From: DALYLB01 sp046154695
GTDB taxonomy: Bacteria; Acidobacteriota; Blastocatellia; RBC074
Length of the DNA stretch: 30,819 nt
Reading direction: 5' to 3'
NCBI GenBank assembly: GCA_046154695.1
Contig: JBJXFI010000231.1
Location: forward strand, 1 to 30,819
Shown here: one piece after another, positions 1 to 7,109 of the stretch
Position numbering within the stretch: the stretch's first letter is position 1
How the letters are laid out: every line of letters starts with the position of its first letter
Program-made: the position numbers and the translations under genes
Notes under the pieces: generated by a model
Told to the model about the DNA's origin: nothing
The model's input: only the letters and a program-made list of their open reading frames with translations
The model's database searches: none

Positions 1-464
1 AACGCTTCCGCGCCCAGGTTGGCCGCATGGCCCGCCGAGGTCTTGACGTACTCATCGCCGACCAGCCAGTTGAAGATCGTCGGGCAGCCGTCGCTGTTCA
101 CCGCCACCGCGACGATATAGCCGCTGACGCCCGGATCGACGTCCGACGTCAGGAACGACGCCGTCTGGTTCGGCGTCAGACAGATGTAGCTGTCCGCAAC
201 CTGGCAGGTGTCCGCCACGAAAAAGAGGTGGACCAGCTGCGAGCTCGCGCTGCTCGTGTTCGTGATGTTGACGCGGGTGTTCTGCGCATTGCCGCTCGTC
301 GCGCCCGAGGTGTAGAGGTTATAGACCAGAACCGAACCGGCTTTCTGATCGCTGTGCTCGGACGTCGCGGGAAAGGCGAGACCCGGGTCCGCGGCCAGAG
401 CGGCGGCGGCCAATGTAACCAGTGCGAACATGGCCATAACGGCGCGAGTGAGTGTGTGCATCAT
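1..464 (-). CDS. Secreted protein of unknown function (partial, C-terminus outside window)
   Basis: The reading frame is open from the ATG at 464 to the window edge (154 complete codons, no stop), so the protein is truncated by the window and not by mutation. The start is chosen because AAGGAG at 475-480 lies 10 bases upstream. Residues 1-25 form a classical signal peptide: a basic/polar start, a hydrophobic core around residues 8-23, and an ALA-type cleavage site near residue 24. The mature part is rich in Thr, Ser, Asn and Val, looks like a beta-sandwich and contains three cysteines (87, 95, 127). Motifs include VLVYNLYTS near 46-53 and the segments around CLTPNQTASF (95-104) and FNWLVGDEYV (131-140). 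I recall similar uncharacterised exported proteins from Acidobacteriota but cannot name a family or function. The secreted location is well supported; the role is unknown. Confidence 0.85.
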   Translation of the reverse strand, partial: MMHTLTRAVMAMFALVTLAAAALAADPGLAFPATSEHSDQKAGSVLVYNLYTSGATSGNAQNTRVNITNTSSASSQLVHLFFVADTCQVADSYICLTPNQTASFLTSDVDPGVSGYIVAVAVNSDGCPTIFNWLVGDEYVKTSAGHAANLGAEA

Positions 465-869
465 TTGAATCTTTCTCCTTGTAAGCATTGAGAGGTTTTT
501 AAGAGCTTCACATCGCCCTCTCGAAAACGGCCGGCCAGGTCCTCGCCTGACGACGAGCCCATTCCGAACTGCCGATGTGAATGTGGAACAATGGTCGTCG
601 CGGAGCGCTCAACAGCTTGGGGGATGGCCGATGTTCCCGCCCGCGCAATCCCCGTTCAGACACACCTCCGCTGTCAAGAGGCGGTCATTAAAGCGATTGT
701 TCGGGATTGATTGTCGTTCGCAATCAGAACATCTGCGCTGTGAGTTGCGCCGTTGAAAGTTCGTCGAGGATTCCGAGTTGCAGGAAACCGCCACGAAATC
801 GACTGAAGGACCCGCCCGATGAAGAGCGCTCCGAAACCCTGGCGGCCTGCCGCCTCGAACGGTTTTTTC

Positions 870-951
870 AGTAACTCTTCCAGTAACCAACGGGTCCGAA
901 TTGAAGTTTAGTTACTAACATTCATAAACAGTGAGGATGTCAGCGAGTAAC
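870..951. promoter_or_regulatory. Cluster of AGTAAC half-sites (possible operator region)
   Basis: AGTAAC occurs at 870-875, 882-887 and 946-951, and in inverted orientation (GTTACT) at 911-916. The last two belong to an imperfect inverted repeat: TTGAAGTT at 901-908, then GTTACT at 911-916, facing AGTAACTTCAA at 946-956. Four half-sites within 82 bases of a GC-rich gap suggest a protein-binding region. No regulator can be named and chance is not excluded. Confidence 0.25.
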
Positions 952-1319
952 TTCAACCGGGGTGGAATGTACACGGGAACATGCGAGGGGTCAAGATATT
1001 TTCAAGACCACGGGGGCATTCAGGCGGCGAATTAATCGATGTAGGAATAAAGCGGCATTTATCCGACAGACAGCCGCGCCGATGCCTGTCAGACTTGCGG
1101 TAAGAGGTGAAGTGTTTTATATACCTTGGCGTTTTCACACCCACACAGCGGCGATCATTCGATTCAATTATGACAGGCGGAAGCGGCTCCGGCGGCAGGA
1201 TGAGGGCGTGGTCCGATGTCGGCGGGGGGGCCTTCAGTGACGCCGGCTTTCTGATCGAGACGCATATGGCCGAGATTCAGCCCGATTGGGTCTTCGCGCT
1301 TCTTTTTTCGGACGATGAT

Positions 1320-1424
1320 GAGAAGAAGAAAAACGGAACAGACGGAAATCACGGAACAGACGGAGCCGAACCACCTTGCGCTCCGTTTGTTCCGTTTTTT
1401 CCGTCTGTTCCGTCATCCTCTTCT
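1320..1424. repeat. Long imperfect palindrome, ACGGAACAGACGGAA family, copy 1
   Basis: The left arm (1333-1366) contains two tandem units of ACGGAACAGACGGA(A/G). The right arm (1380-1412) is its reverse complement with about three mismatches, and pairing continues weakly outwards through GAAGAAGA/TCTTCTTC flanks. The loop is about 13 bases. A related copy lies at 5889-5993. A transcript would fold into a very long hairpin. This is likely a dispersed palindromic repeat (REP- or MITE-like); no coding capacity or transposase is present. Confidence 0.8.
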
Positions 1425-1556
1425 TCGAGGTTCCGAATCTTGTCGGGACTGATTTTGAAAGAGCGGGAGCAAAAGCAGGCGCCGAACGAGGAGCGCGGCG
1501 GCGAGGCAAAAGCGCGCGCTCCCCGCAGATAAGTTCGATCGATCGCCCCCATCGCT

Positions 1557-1585
1557 GTGAAAAACCCGTCGCATCGGTTTACAAT
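1557..1585 (+). promoter_or_regulatory. Candidate sigma-70 promoter for the FHA gene
   Basis: TACAAT at 1580-1585 matches the -10 consensus at five of six positions. GTGAAA at 1557-1562 is a four-of-six -35 box with a 17-base spacer. The predicted transcript would start near 1592 and run through the 1633-1702 repeat before the FHA start codon at 1723. Assigned by motif only. Confidence 0.35.
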
Positions 1586-1632
1586 CGGGCTTCGGGCTTC
1601 GTTCGTGTCGCGTTGCGGCGCCCGGCAACGAG

Positions 1633-1702
1633 GTTTGGAGTTTGGCCTTCAGGCGGCCCGTTTGCGGGAAAGGGCGCCTCCCCCGATAGGGGAACTCCGA
1701 AC
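1633..1702. repeat. GGAGTT...AACTCC palindromic repeat, copy 1
   Basis: The element begins GTTTGGAGTTTGG and ends GGGGAACTCCGAAC, which are imperfect inverted termini. Inside is the block CCTTCAGGCGGCC followed by smaller GC-rich dyads. The same layout, GTTTGGAGTT then CTCAGGCGGCC then AACTC(a)GAAC, is found at 10296-10340. It ends about 20 bases before the FHA start codon, so it would sit in that gene's 5' untranslated region. Confidence 0.65.
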
Positions 1703-1722
1703 GATTTTCGAGGAGAACCGCA

Positions 1723-2442
1723 ATGAACAAGGAACAAAACACCAATGCGGCAATCCAGCTCACAGTCGAGCAGCAGCTGCGGGACTGGGTGGATCAACTT
1801 GCGCCGGAGCATAAACAGATCCTGCAGGCGATGCTTGCGGAGGACGATCGGCTGCAGCGATCCGCCCGCCTGGATTTCGCGGTCAATCAAATACGAAGGC
1901 TATGCGGGGAGCGCGCGCTCGATTGGGATCGGATGGCCGAGCCGGAGCGCGAATCGTTTCTGGACGATCTGATTCGGGAGAACGAGCTCTTCTCCACACA
2001 GATCGGTAATCGTTCCCAGCCGCCGATCGCGCCCTGCGGGCAATGCGGCCGGGAGATGACCCCGGCGGACCTTTATCGCATCTATTTCGGCGAGCGTCCG
2101 CCCTCGATGGAGAGCGCCATCGCCAAACTGATCGTGATGGACACGGGGACGCTGGCGCAGTTCCCGATCATCGCCGAGAACGAAGTGACGATCGGGCGAG
2201 TGGATCCGCATCGCGGCATCCGACCGGACGTCGATCTCTCAAAATACGATCCGGCGTCGCGCATCTCGCGCCGGCACGCGCGAATCACCTCACGCGGCGC
2301 GCAGTTCTTCATCGAGGATCTGGGCAGCGCCAACGGAACGATCGTCAACGGGCAGAAGCGCCTTCAACCACAGGAGCCCTATCCGCTCAACAGCGGCGAT
2401 GTGGTCAAGATCGGCGAGACGACGCTGAAATTCGTCGCCTGA
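1723..2442 (+). CDS. FHA-domain protein
   Basis: A 239-residue cytoplasmic protein with a C-terminal forkhead-associated domain (about residues 135-238), a phosphothreonine-binding module. Its signature residues are visible: GR at 158-159, SRRH at 182-185, and LGSANGT at 200-206 followed by N209. The N-terminal 100 residues are predicted helical and match no family I recognise. A CxxC pair (C105, C108) between the two parts could be half of a zinc site or a redox pair. The ATG at 1723 has AGGAG at 1711-1715. No kinase is adjacent, so its phosphorylated partner is unknown. It lies 86 bases upstream of the amidohydrolase gene on the same strand, but a functional link is not evident. The FHA call is firm; the cellular role is open. 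Confidence 0.9.
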   Translation: MNKEQNTNAAIQLTVEQQLRDWVDQLAPEHKQILQAMLAEDDRLQRSARLDFAVNQIRRLCGERALDWDRMAEPERESFLDDLIRENELFSTQIGNRSQPPIAPCGQCGREMTPADLYRIYFGERPPSMESAIAKLIVMDTGTLAQFPIIAENEVTIGRVDPHRGIRPDVDLSKYDPASRISRRHARITSRGAQFFIEDLGSANGTIVNGQKRLQPQEPYPLNSGDVVKIGETTLKFVA

Positions 2443-2528
2443 GGCCTGTTCGCCCCTGGCAAACCGCACAGCCTTACCCGTCGAATTCCTGGAATTGCCC
2501 GGAAATTGTCCGGATACTGGAGGACCAT

Positions 2529-4412
2529 TTGAAGCGAATCCCCCTTTTTGGCTCCGTGGTGTTTTGCCTTCTCATTTCATCCACGGGTGCCCGGCCCCAG
2601 GAGGGCGCCAATGTGGCGAGTCTGACAGCGATCGTGGGAGCGACCGTCATCGATGGGACGGGGGCCGAGCCCGAGCAGCGAAATATCCTCCTGCGCGGGG
2701 ATCGAATCGAAGCTGTGGGAACGAAGATCTCGATCCCCCCCGGCGCGCGCGTGATCGACGCGCGGGGCCAGACGGTCATTCCGGGCCTCTTCGATCTGCA
2801 TACGCATCTTCCCTACGCGAGCGGAAGCTCTCAAACCGGCGACTGGCCGAAGAATCTGAAAGCGTATCTCTATTGCGGCGTGACGACGGTGGTCGATTTC
2901 GGCACGTACGGCGAGACGTTCGAGCCGATGCGCAGGCTGATCCGGACGGGAGTGGTCGAAGGGCCTCAAATCCATTACGCGGTGCGAATGACGACGCCGG
3001 GCGGGCACGGCGCGGAAGGCGGCCGGGGCGATCTCTTCTCGCTCGAGGTCTCCACGCCGAACGAGGCGCGCGCGGCCGTGCGAAGCAGCATGCGATTTCA
3101 ACCCGATGTGGTCAAGGCTTTCACGGATGGGTGGCGGTACGGCAATGCGCCGGACATGTCGAGCATGAACGAGGAGACGCTGACGGCGCTGGTCGATGAG
3201 GCGCACAAGAACGGTCTCGAGGTGCTGACGCACACGGTCACCCTCGAAAAGGCCAGGATCGCCTCGCGCGCCGGGGTCGATGTGCTCGCGCATGGCATCG
3301 GCGACGCGCGGGTGGATGACGGGATCGTGCGGCTGATGAAATCGAAGGGAACGACTTACGCGCCGACCCTCGCGGTGTACGAACCGCGCACGCGCGAGAT
3401 TCTCACGCCGCTGTTGAAGACGGTGCTCGACGCGTCGGTCCTGGCGGCAATCACTCCGCCGCTGATCCCGCCGGGCACGACGGGGGAGGAACCGCGGTCG
3501 ACGCCCCGCTGGCAGCACCTGCAGAGCAACACAGCCGCGCTTCGGCAGGGGGGCATCCGGTTTGGCGTGGGGACCGATGCCGGCGTCGTCGGGACGCACC
3601 ATGGATGGGCCACGCTCCGCGAATTGCAACTGCTGGTCGCGGGCGGCCTGACGCCGCTCGAAGCCATCACCGCGGCCACGGGGAACGCGGCGAAGGCGCT
3701 CCACGTGGCGGACGAACGGGGCGTCCTGGCCCCGGGGAAACAGGCCGATCTGGTCCTGATCGCCGGGGAGCCCCACAAGAAGATCTCCGAGATCGAGAAC
3801 ATTCAGCGCGTGTTTCTTCGCGGACGGGAGATCGATCGAGGGAAACTCGCCGGCGATATCGCGACCCTGACCCCGACGCCCATCCCGCCCGTTCGGGCGA
3901 GCGAACGCATCGACGATTTCGAACCCCCCAATGAGCGGACGCTGCTCGACACACGGATCGTCAATGGCACCGACGCCGGGGTGGATCACACGCGCATGCT
4001 CTTCGGCCGGACGCTGCGCGAGGCCGGCAACCACGCGCTCTCGATTACGGCGCGGATGGCGAACAAGGAGCGGGCCTATGCACGGCTTAGCATTCCCCTC
4101 AGCCGCGGCGCGGTCGAGCCGGCGGATGCCCGGGAGTTTCGCGGCATTGTCTTCGAGGCTCGCGGCGACGGCGAATACCGGCTCTCCATTCCCACGTCCC
4201 GCGTTCGCGATAACGACCATTTCCAGACCACCTTCCTGGCGACCTCAAAATGGCAGACCGTGACCATCGACTTCTCTTCCCTCCGGCAGGCGGCGCGAAG
4301 ACGGCCCGTTCCCTGGTCGGGCGACGATCTCTTTATGATCAACTTCGAGATTTCCCGGGCGGCGGGGACATTCGGCTGGCTGGACCTCGACAATATCCGT
4401 TTCTATAAATAA
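2529..4412 (+). CDS. Exported amidohydrolase fused to a C-terminal CIA30 domain
   Basis: A 627-residue protein starting at TTG 2529, chosen because GGAGG at 2519-2523 precedes it by 5 bases and the frame then begins with a signal peptide (MKRIPLFGSVVFCLLIS, cleavage near residue 21-24). Residues 33-440 are a metal-dependent amidohydrolase of the imidazolonepropionase/prolidase-like group. Likely metal ligands are H91 and H93 (DLHTH), K196 (probable carboxylated lysine), H235, H255 and D350 (GVGTD). The end of the catalytic part carries the usual GKQADLVLI strand. Residues about 460-627 resemble the CIA30 (NDUFAF1-type) jelly-roll domain, ending in WLDLDNIRFYK. The substrate is unknown; members of this group cleave peptides, cyclic amides or imides. 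The M20 peptidase 73 bases downstream hints at peptide catabolism. The open frame continues upstream into the FHA gene, but that part is a shadow. Confidence 0.88.
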   Translation: MKRIPLFGSVVFCLLISSTGARPQEGANVASLTAIVGATVIDGTGAEPEQRNILLRGDRIEAVGTKISIPPGARVIDARGQTVIPGLFDLHTHLPYASGSSQTGDWPKNLKAYLYCGVTTVVDFGTYGETFEPMRRLIRTGVVEGPQIHYAVRMTTPGGHGAEGGRGDLFSLEVSTPNEARAAVRSSMRFQPDVVKAFTDGWRYGNAPDMSSMNEETLTALVDEAHKNGLEVLTHTVTLEKARIASRAGVDVLAHGIGDARVDDGIVRLMKSKGTTYAPTLAVYEPRTREILTPLLKTVLDASVLAAITPPLIPPGTTGEEPRSTPRWQHLQSNTAALRQGGIRFGVGTDAGVVGTHHGWATLRELQLLVAGGLTPLEAITAATGNAAKALHVADERGVLAPGKQADLVLIAGEPHKKISEIENIQRVFLRGREIDRGKLAGDIATLTPTPIPPVRASERIDDFEPPNERTLLDTRIVNGTDAGVDHTRMLFGRTLREAGNHALSITARMANKERAYARLSIPLSRGAVEPADAREFRGIVFEARGDGEYRLSIPTSRVRDNDHFQTTFLATSKWQTVTIDFSSLRQAARRRPVPWSGDDLFMINFEISRAAGTFGWLDLDNIRFYK

Positions 4413-4485
4413 CCCCGGCCATCATTCGAAGCGGCACAATGGCGCGCTGTAGCCGCCATCCAACACCGTTCTTTTTGGAGGAATC

Positions 4486-5865
4486 ATGAGCACCAACGGC
4501 CTGTATAACAATCTGGACGCCTATATTCGGGGAGTGCGCGGGGAGTTCGAGGAGAAGCTCGCGCAGCTTGTCGAAACGCCGAGCGTCAGCAGCGATCCCG
4601 GCCACCGGCCCGACATCCTTCGGTGCGGCGAGATCGCGGTACAGTATCTGCGGGAGCTGGGCGCACGCGCCGAAAGCGTCCCAACGCCGGGAAATCCCGT
4701 GGTCTTCGGGTCCCTGATCAACGATCCGAGCTACCCGACCGTCACCGTCTACAACCACCTCGATGTTCAGCCGGCCGATCCCTCGGAATGGAACAAGCCG
4801 CCCTTCACCTTTCACAAGACCGGCGACCGGTACGAGGGCCGGGGAACGACCGACGACAAGGGGCCTGCCCTGACCGCGATGCTCGCTGTCCGGTACGCGA
4901 ACGAGCACGGCGTTCCGCTCAATTTCAAATTCATCTGGGAACTCGAGGAGGAGATCGGCAGCCCGAATTTCGAGTACTTCGTCAAGCGGCACAAGCCCCA
5001 GCTCGGGACGGATTCGATCGTCGTTTCCGATACGATCTGGATCTCCCGCAAACAGCCCGCCGTGCCCTATGGGCTGCGCGGTTTGCAGGCCTTTCTCTTC
5101 AAGCTGGAGACCCATGCGAAAGATGTGCATTCGGGCCTCGTGGGCGGGGTGGCGCGGAACCCGATCGGCGAACTGGCGCAGGTCATCACCCAGTGCTATG
5201 ACGCCAGGACCGGGCGCGTGAAGATTCCGGGCTTTTATGACGAAGTTCGACCGGCCACGAAAAGCGAGGTGGACAACTTCGTCAATTCCGGCTTTACCTC
5301 GAAGGGATACCAGAAGGCCCACGAGTTGAGGTCGATCCGCCCCAACCTGAAATCCGAGGCCGACGTGCTCAAGGCCTTCATGGCGATGCCGACCTTCGAG
5401 CTCCACGGCATCACCGGCGGGTATTCCGGCCCCGGCGTCAAGACCATCGTTCCGTATCGCGCCGAGGCGAAGATCAGCACCCGCCTCGTCCCGGATCAGA
5501 GCCCCGCGAAGATCGCCAAACTCGTCAAGGACCACGTCAAAACCCTCAATCCCGATGTGAAGGTCGAGGCCATACAGGCGCTCGAGCCTTTCATCGGCGA
5601 TTTTACCGGCCCCTACGCGGACGCCGCGCGCATCGCCATGAAGTTCGCCTTCGGAAAAGAGCCCGCCTTCACCCGCGAGGGAGGGTCGATCGGCGCCGTT
5701 GTCACGATGCGGAAGCGCCTGCGCGCGCCCATCACCTTCCTCGGGCTGAGCCTTCCCGAACACGGCTATCACGCGAAGAATGAAAACTATGACTGGCAGC
5801 AGAGCGCGGGCGGGATCAAAATGTTCGTGAAATACTTCGAGGAGATCTCCCGGCTCAAGCGGTGA
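4486..5865 (+). CDS. M20 family metallodipeptidase
   Basis: A 459-residue cytoplasmic dinuclear zinc peptidase of the M20 dipeptidase/carnosinase type. The pattern is complete: H91 and D93 (YNHLDVQP), bridging D123 in GRGTTDDKG, catalytic base E155 and ligand E156 (ELEEEIGS), D182 (VSDT) and H429 in the C-terminal HAKNENY motif. A lid/dimerisation domain occupies roughly residues 200-370. Length is normal for the family. The ATG at 4486 has a good GGAGG at 4477-4481. There is no signal peptide, unlike the amidohydrolase upstream, so if the two act on the same peptides they do so in different compartments. The exact substrate (dipeptide or acylated amino acid) cannot be read from the sequence. 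Confidence 0.93.
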   Translation: MSTNGLYNNLDAYIRGVRGEFEEKLAQLVETPSVSSDPGHRPDILRCGEIAVQYLRELGARAESVPTPGNPVVFGSLINDPSYPTVTVYNHLDVQPADPSEWNKPPFTFHKTGDRYEGRGTTDDKGPALTAMLAVRYANEHGVPLNFKFIWELEEEIGSPNFEYFVKRHKPQLGTDSIVVSDTIWISRKQPAVPYGLRGLQAFLFKLETHAKDVHSGLVGGVARNPIGELAQVITQCYDARTGRVKIPGFYDEVRPATKSEVDNFVNSGFTSKGYQKAHELRSIRPNLKSEADVLKAFMAMPTFELHGITGGYSGPGVKTIVPYRAEAKISTRLVPDQSPAKIAKLVKDHVKTLNPDVKVEAIQALEPFIGDFTGPYADAARIAMKFAFGKEPAFTREGGSIGAVVTMRKRLRAPITFLGLSLPEHGYHAKNENYDWQQSAGGIKMFVKYFEEISRLKR

Positions 5866-5888
5866 GAAAAATCCGAAGCCGGGATCGA

Positions 5889-5993
5889 GGAGGGAAAACC
5901 GGACAGACGGAATTAACGGAACAAACGGAGCCCTGGATTGTTTGGTTTCGTCGATTCCGCTATTTCCGTCTGTTCCGTTTTCCTCTTCTGAAT
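5889..5993. repeat. Long imperfect palindrome, ACGGAACAGACGGAA family, copy 2
   Basis: The left arm (about 5889-5931) has GGACAGACGGAATTAACGG, then AACAAACGGAG. The right arm (about 5949-5990) reads TATTTCCGTCTGTTCCGT, then TTTCCTC, and pairs with it with several mismatches. The unit and arrangement match the copy at 1320-1424, including a GA-rich outer flank. It lies between the convergent M20 (+) and EVE (-) genes, where a long stem-loop could also end transcription from both sides. Confidence 0.75.
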
Positions 5994-6109
5994 CACCCAG
6001 CCAGGGCGCATGCATATGCAAGCGGCTTTATGCTGCCCCCGCTCAACGACATTCACAGCCATTGCCTTCCGGGGGCTGAGGGGAGGCCTTTTACCGGCTG
6101 ATTTTCCCG

Positions 6110-6517
6110 TTACTTGAGGATATCCTCAAGAATTCGCCATTGTTCCTGGCTGACGGGCATGACGGAAAGCCGCGGGAGGCGCACGAGGTCGAATTCGCTG
6201 AGCGTTTCGTTGGCCTTGATTTCGGCGAGAGAGACCGGATGCGGATACCGGCGGTTCGGTTTGAGAGTGACGACGACCAGTTTTTCATCCTTCTCCCGGG
6301 GATTGGGATACGGATCCGAAATGGCCTCGGCCAGCCCGACGATCGCCTTCTCTTTCCCCGTGTGATAGATCAGAATCTGGTCGCCGAGGCGGACTTCGCG
6401 CAGATGCTTCAAGGCGAGATTGTTCGACACGCCGTCCCAAACGGCCTTCTTCTCTCTCTCAAGATCATCGTAGGAAAATTCTTCGGGTTCAGTTTTAAAT
6501 AACCATCGGTTCGGCAT
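6110..6517 (-). CDS. EVE-domain protein
   Basis: A 135-residue single-domain EVE protein (PUA-like fold). Family motifs are present: WLFKTEPEEFSYDDL near the N-terminus, WDGVSNNLALKHLR around 27-40, GDQILIYHTG around 46-55 followed by IVGLAEA, and LPRLSVMPVSQEQW near the C-terminus. EVE domains bind modified bases in DNA or RNA, and stand-alone bacterial copies are widespread with little-known roles. The start is taken as ATG 6517 rather than the adjacent TTG at 6520, because AGAGG ends six bases before the ATG. It lies downstream of ybaK on the same strand with a 109-base gap. No restriction or defence genes are nearby. Confidence 0.9.
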   Translation of the reverse strand: MPNRWLFKTEPEEFSYDDLEREKKAVWDGVSNNLALKHLREVRLGDQILIYHTGKEKAIVGLAEAISDPYPNPREKDEKLVVVTLKPNRRYPHPVSLAEIKANETLSEFDLVRLPRLSVMPVSQEQWRILEDILK

Positions 6518-6592
6518 CAATAACCTCTATAAACACGAATCAGTCACGTGGAAACAACAATATACCGACCCTCGGGTGAAGGGGCGGGGGAG

Positions 6593-6626
6593 CGAGGGAT
6601 TCCTCGAAAGTCCGTGGGAATCACGG
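6593..6626 (-). terminator. Tandem stem-loops after ybaK
   Basis: Two short perfect stems follow the ybaK stop codon directly: CCGTG/CACGG (6612-6616 with 6622-6626) and CGAGG/CCTCG (6593-6597 with 6602-6606). There is no T-tract behind either stem, so intrinsic termination is possible but weakly supported. Confidence 0.3.
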
Positions 6627-7103
6627 TCAGGGCAGCGGCCTGGCCAGATCGGCGAGCATCGCTTCCGCGGCGCGCTGCAGATCGAGAGGGGCTAAAATTA
6701 TCTGCAATCCGCGTTGTCCGGCGCTGACGCTGATTTGATCATGCAGGATCGCGGTTTCGTCCAAAAAAAGGGGAAATTTCTTCTTCGTTCCGAGGGGCGA
6801 AACGCCGCCCCGAATATACCCGGTCAATGATTGTATCTCTTTTACGGCCACGAGTTCGACCTTTTTATTTCCGGTGGCGGCGGCAATTTTTTTCAAATCG
6901 AGCTCCGCGTCGCCGGGGACGCAGGCCATCAGGATGCCGGTCTTGTCCCCCCGGGCGACGAGCGTCTTAAAGGTGGCCTCGGGCGGCATGCCGACCTTGC
7001 GGGCGACGGTCACGGCGTCGAGTTCATCCTCGTTCACCTCATAGGCGCGAAGCTCGTAGGGGATCCTGAGTTGATCGAGGATTCTGGCGGCCAGGGTCTT
7101 CAT
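6627..7103 (-). CDS. ybaK: YbaK/EbsC-type aminoacyl-tRNA deacylase
   Basis: A 158-residue protein of the YbaK/ProX editing superfamily, which hydrolyses mischarged tRNA in trans; the YbaK branch acts on Cys-tRNA(Pro). Diagnostic features are K46 in TFKTLV, equivalent to the essential lysine of characterised YbaK proteins, and the GGVSPLG motif at 99-105, which forms the substrate pocket. Length is standard. Its start lies 6 bases after the ABC-F stop codon, so the two genes are almost certainly co-transcribed. Both products act on translation, which fits a shared operon. A GAGGA sequence precedes the ATG by three bases. Substrate specificity within the superfamily cannot be settled by eye, but the lysine and the glycine-rich loop favour YbaK. 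Confidence 0.92.
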   Translation of the reverse strand: MKTLAARILDQLRIPYELRAYEVNEDELDAVTVARKVGMPPEATFKTLVARGDKTGILMACVPGDAELDLKKIAAATGNKKVELVAVKEIQSLTGYIRGGVSPLGTKKKFPLFLDETAILHDQISVSAGQRGLQIILAPLDLQRAAEAMLADLARPLP

Positions 7104-7109
7104 CGTTCC

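Larger units (their letters stand above)
465..1632. other. Long non-coding region between divergent genes
   Basis: This stretch of about 1.2 kb separates the minus-strand exported protein from the plus-strand FHA gene. The short open frames within it have no recognisable domain, no good ribosome-binding site and overlap each other on both strands, so I do not call genes. It holds a cluster of AGTAAC half-sites (870-951), a large imperfect palindrome (about 1320-1424) and a candidate promoter for the FHA gene. The rest shows nothing I can identify. Confidence 0.6.

Noticed and set aside
609..890. 93-codon minus-strand open frame in the long gap
   Set aside because: No ribosome-binding site, no recognisable domain, atypical composition, and it overlaps the AGTAAC cluster.
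2577..4220. 547-codon minus-strand frame opposite the amidohydrolase
   Set aside because: A compositional shadow. The plus strand has signal peptide, metal ligands and ribosome-binding site.
4339..6021. 560-codon minus-strand frame opposite the M20 peptidase
   Set aside because: It spans a complete M20 gene and the palindromic repeat, and has no recognisable domain.
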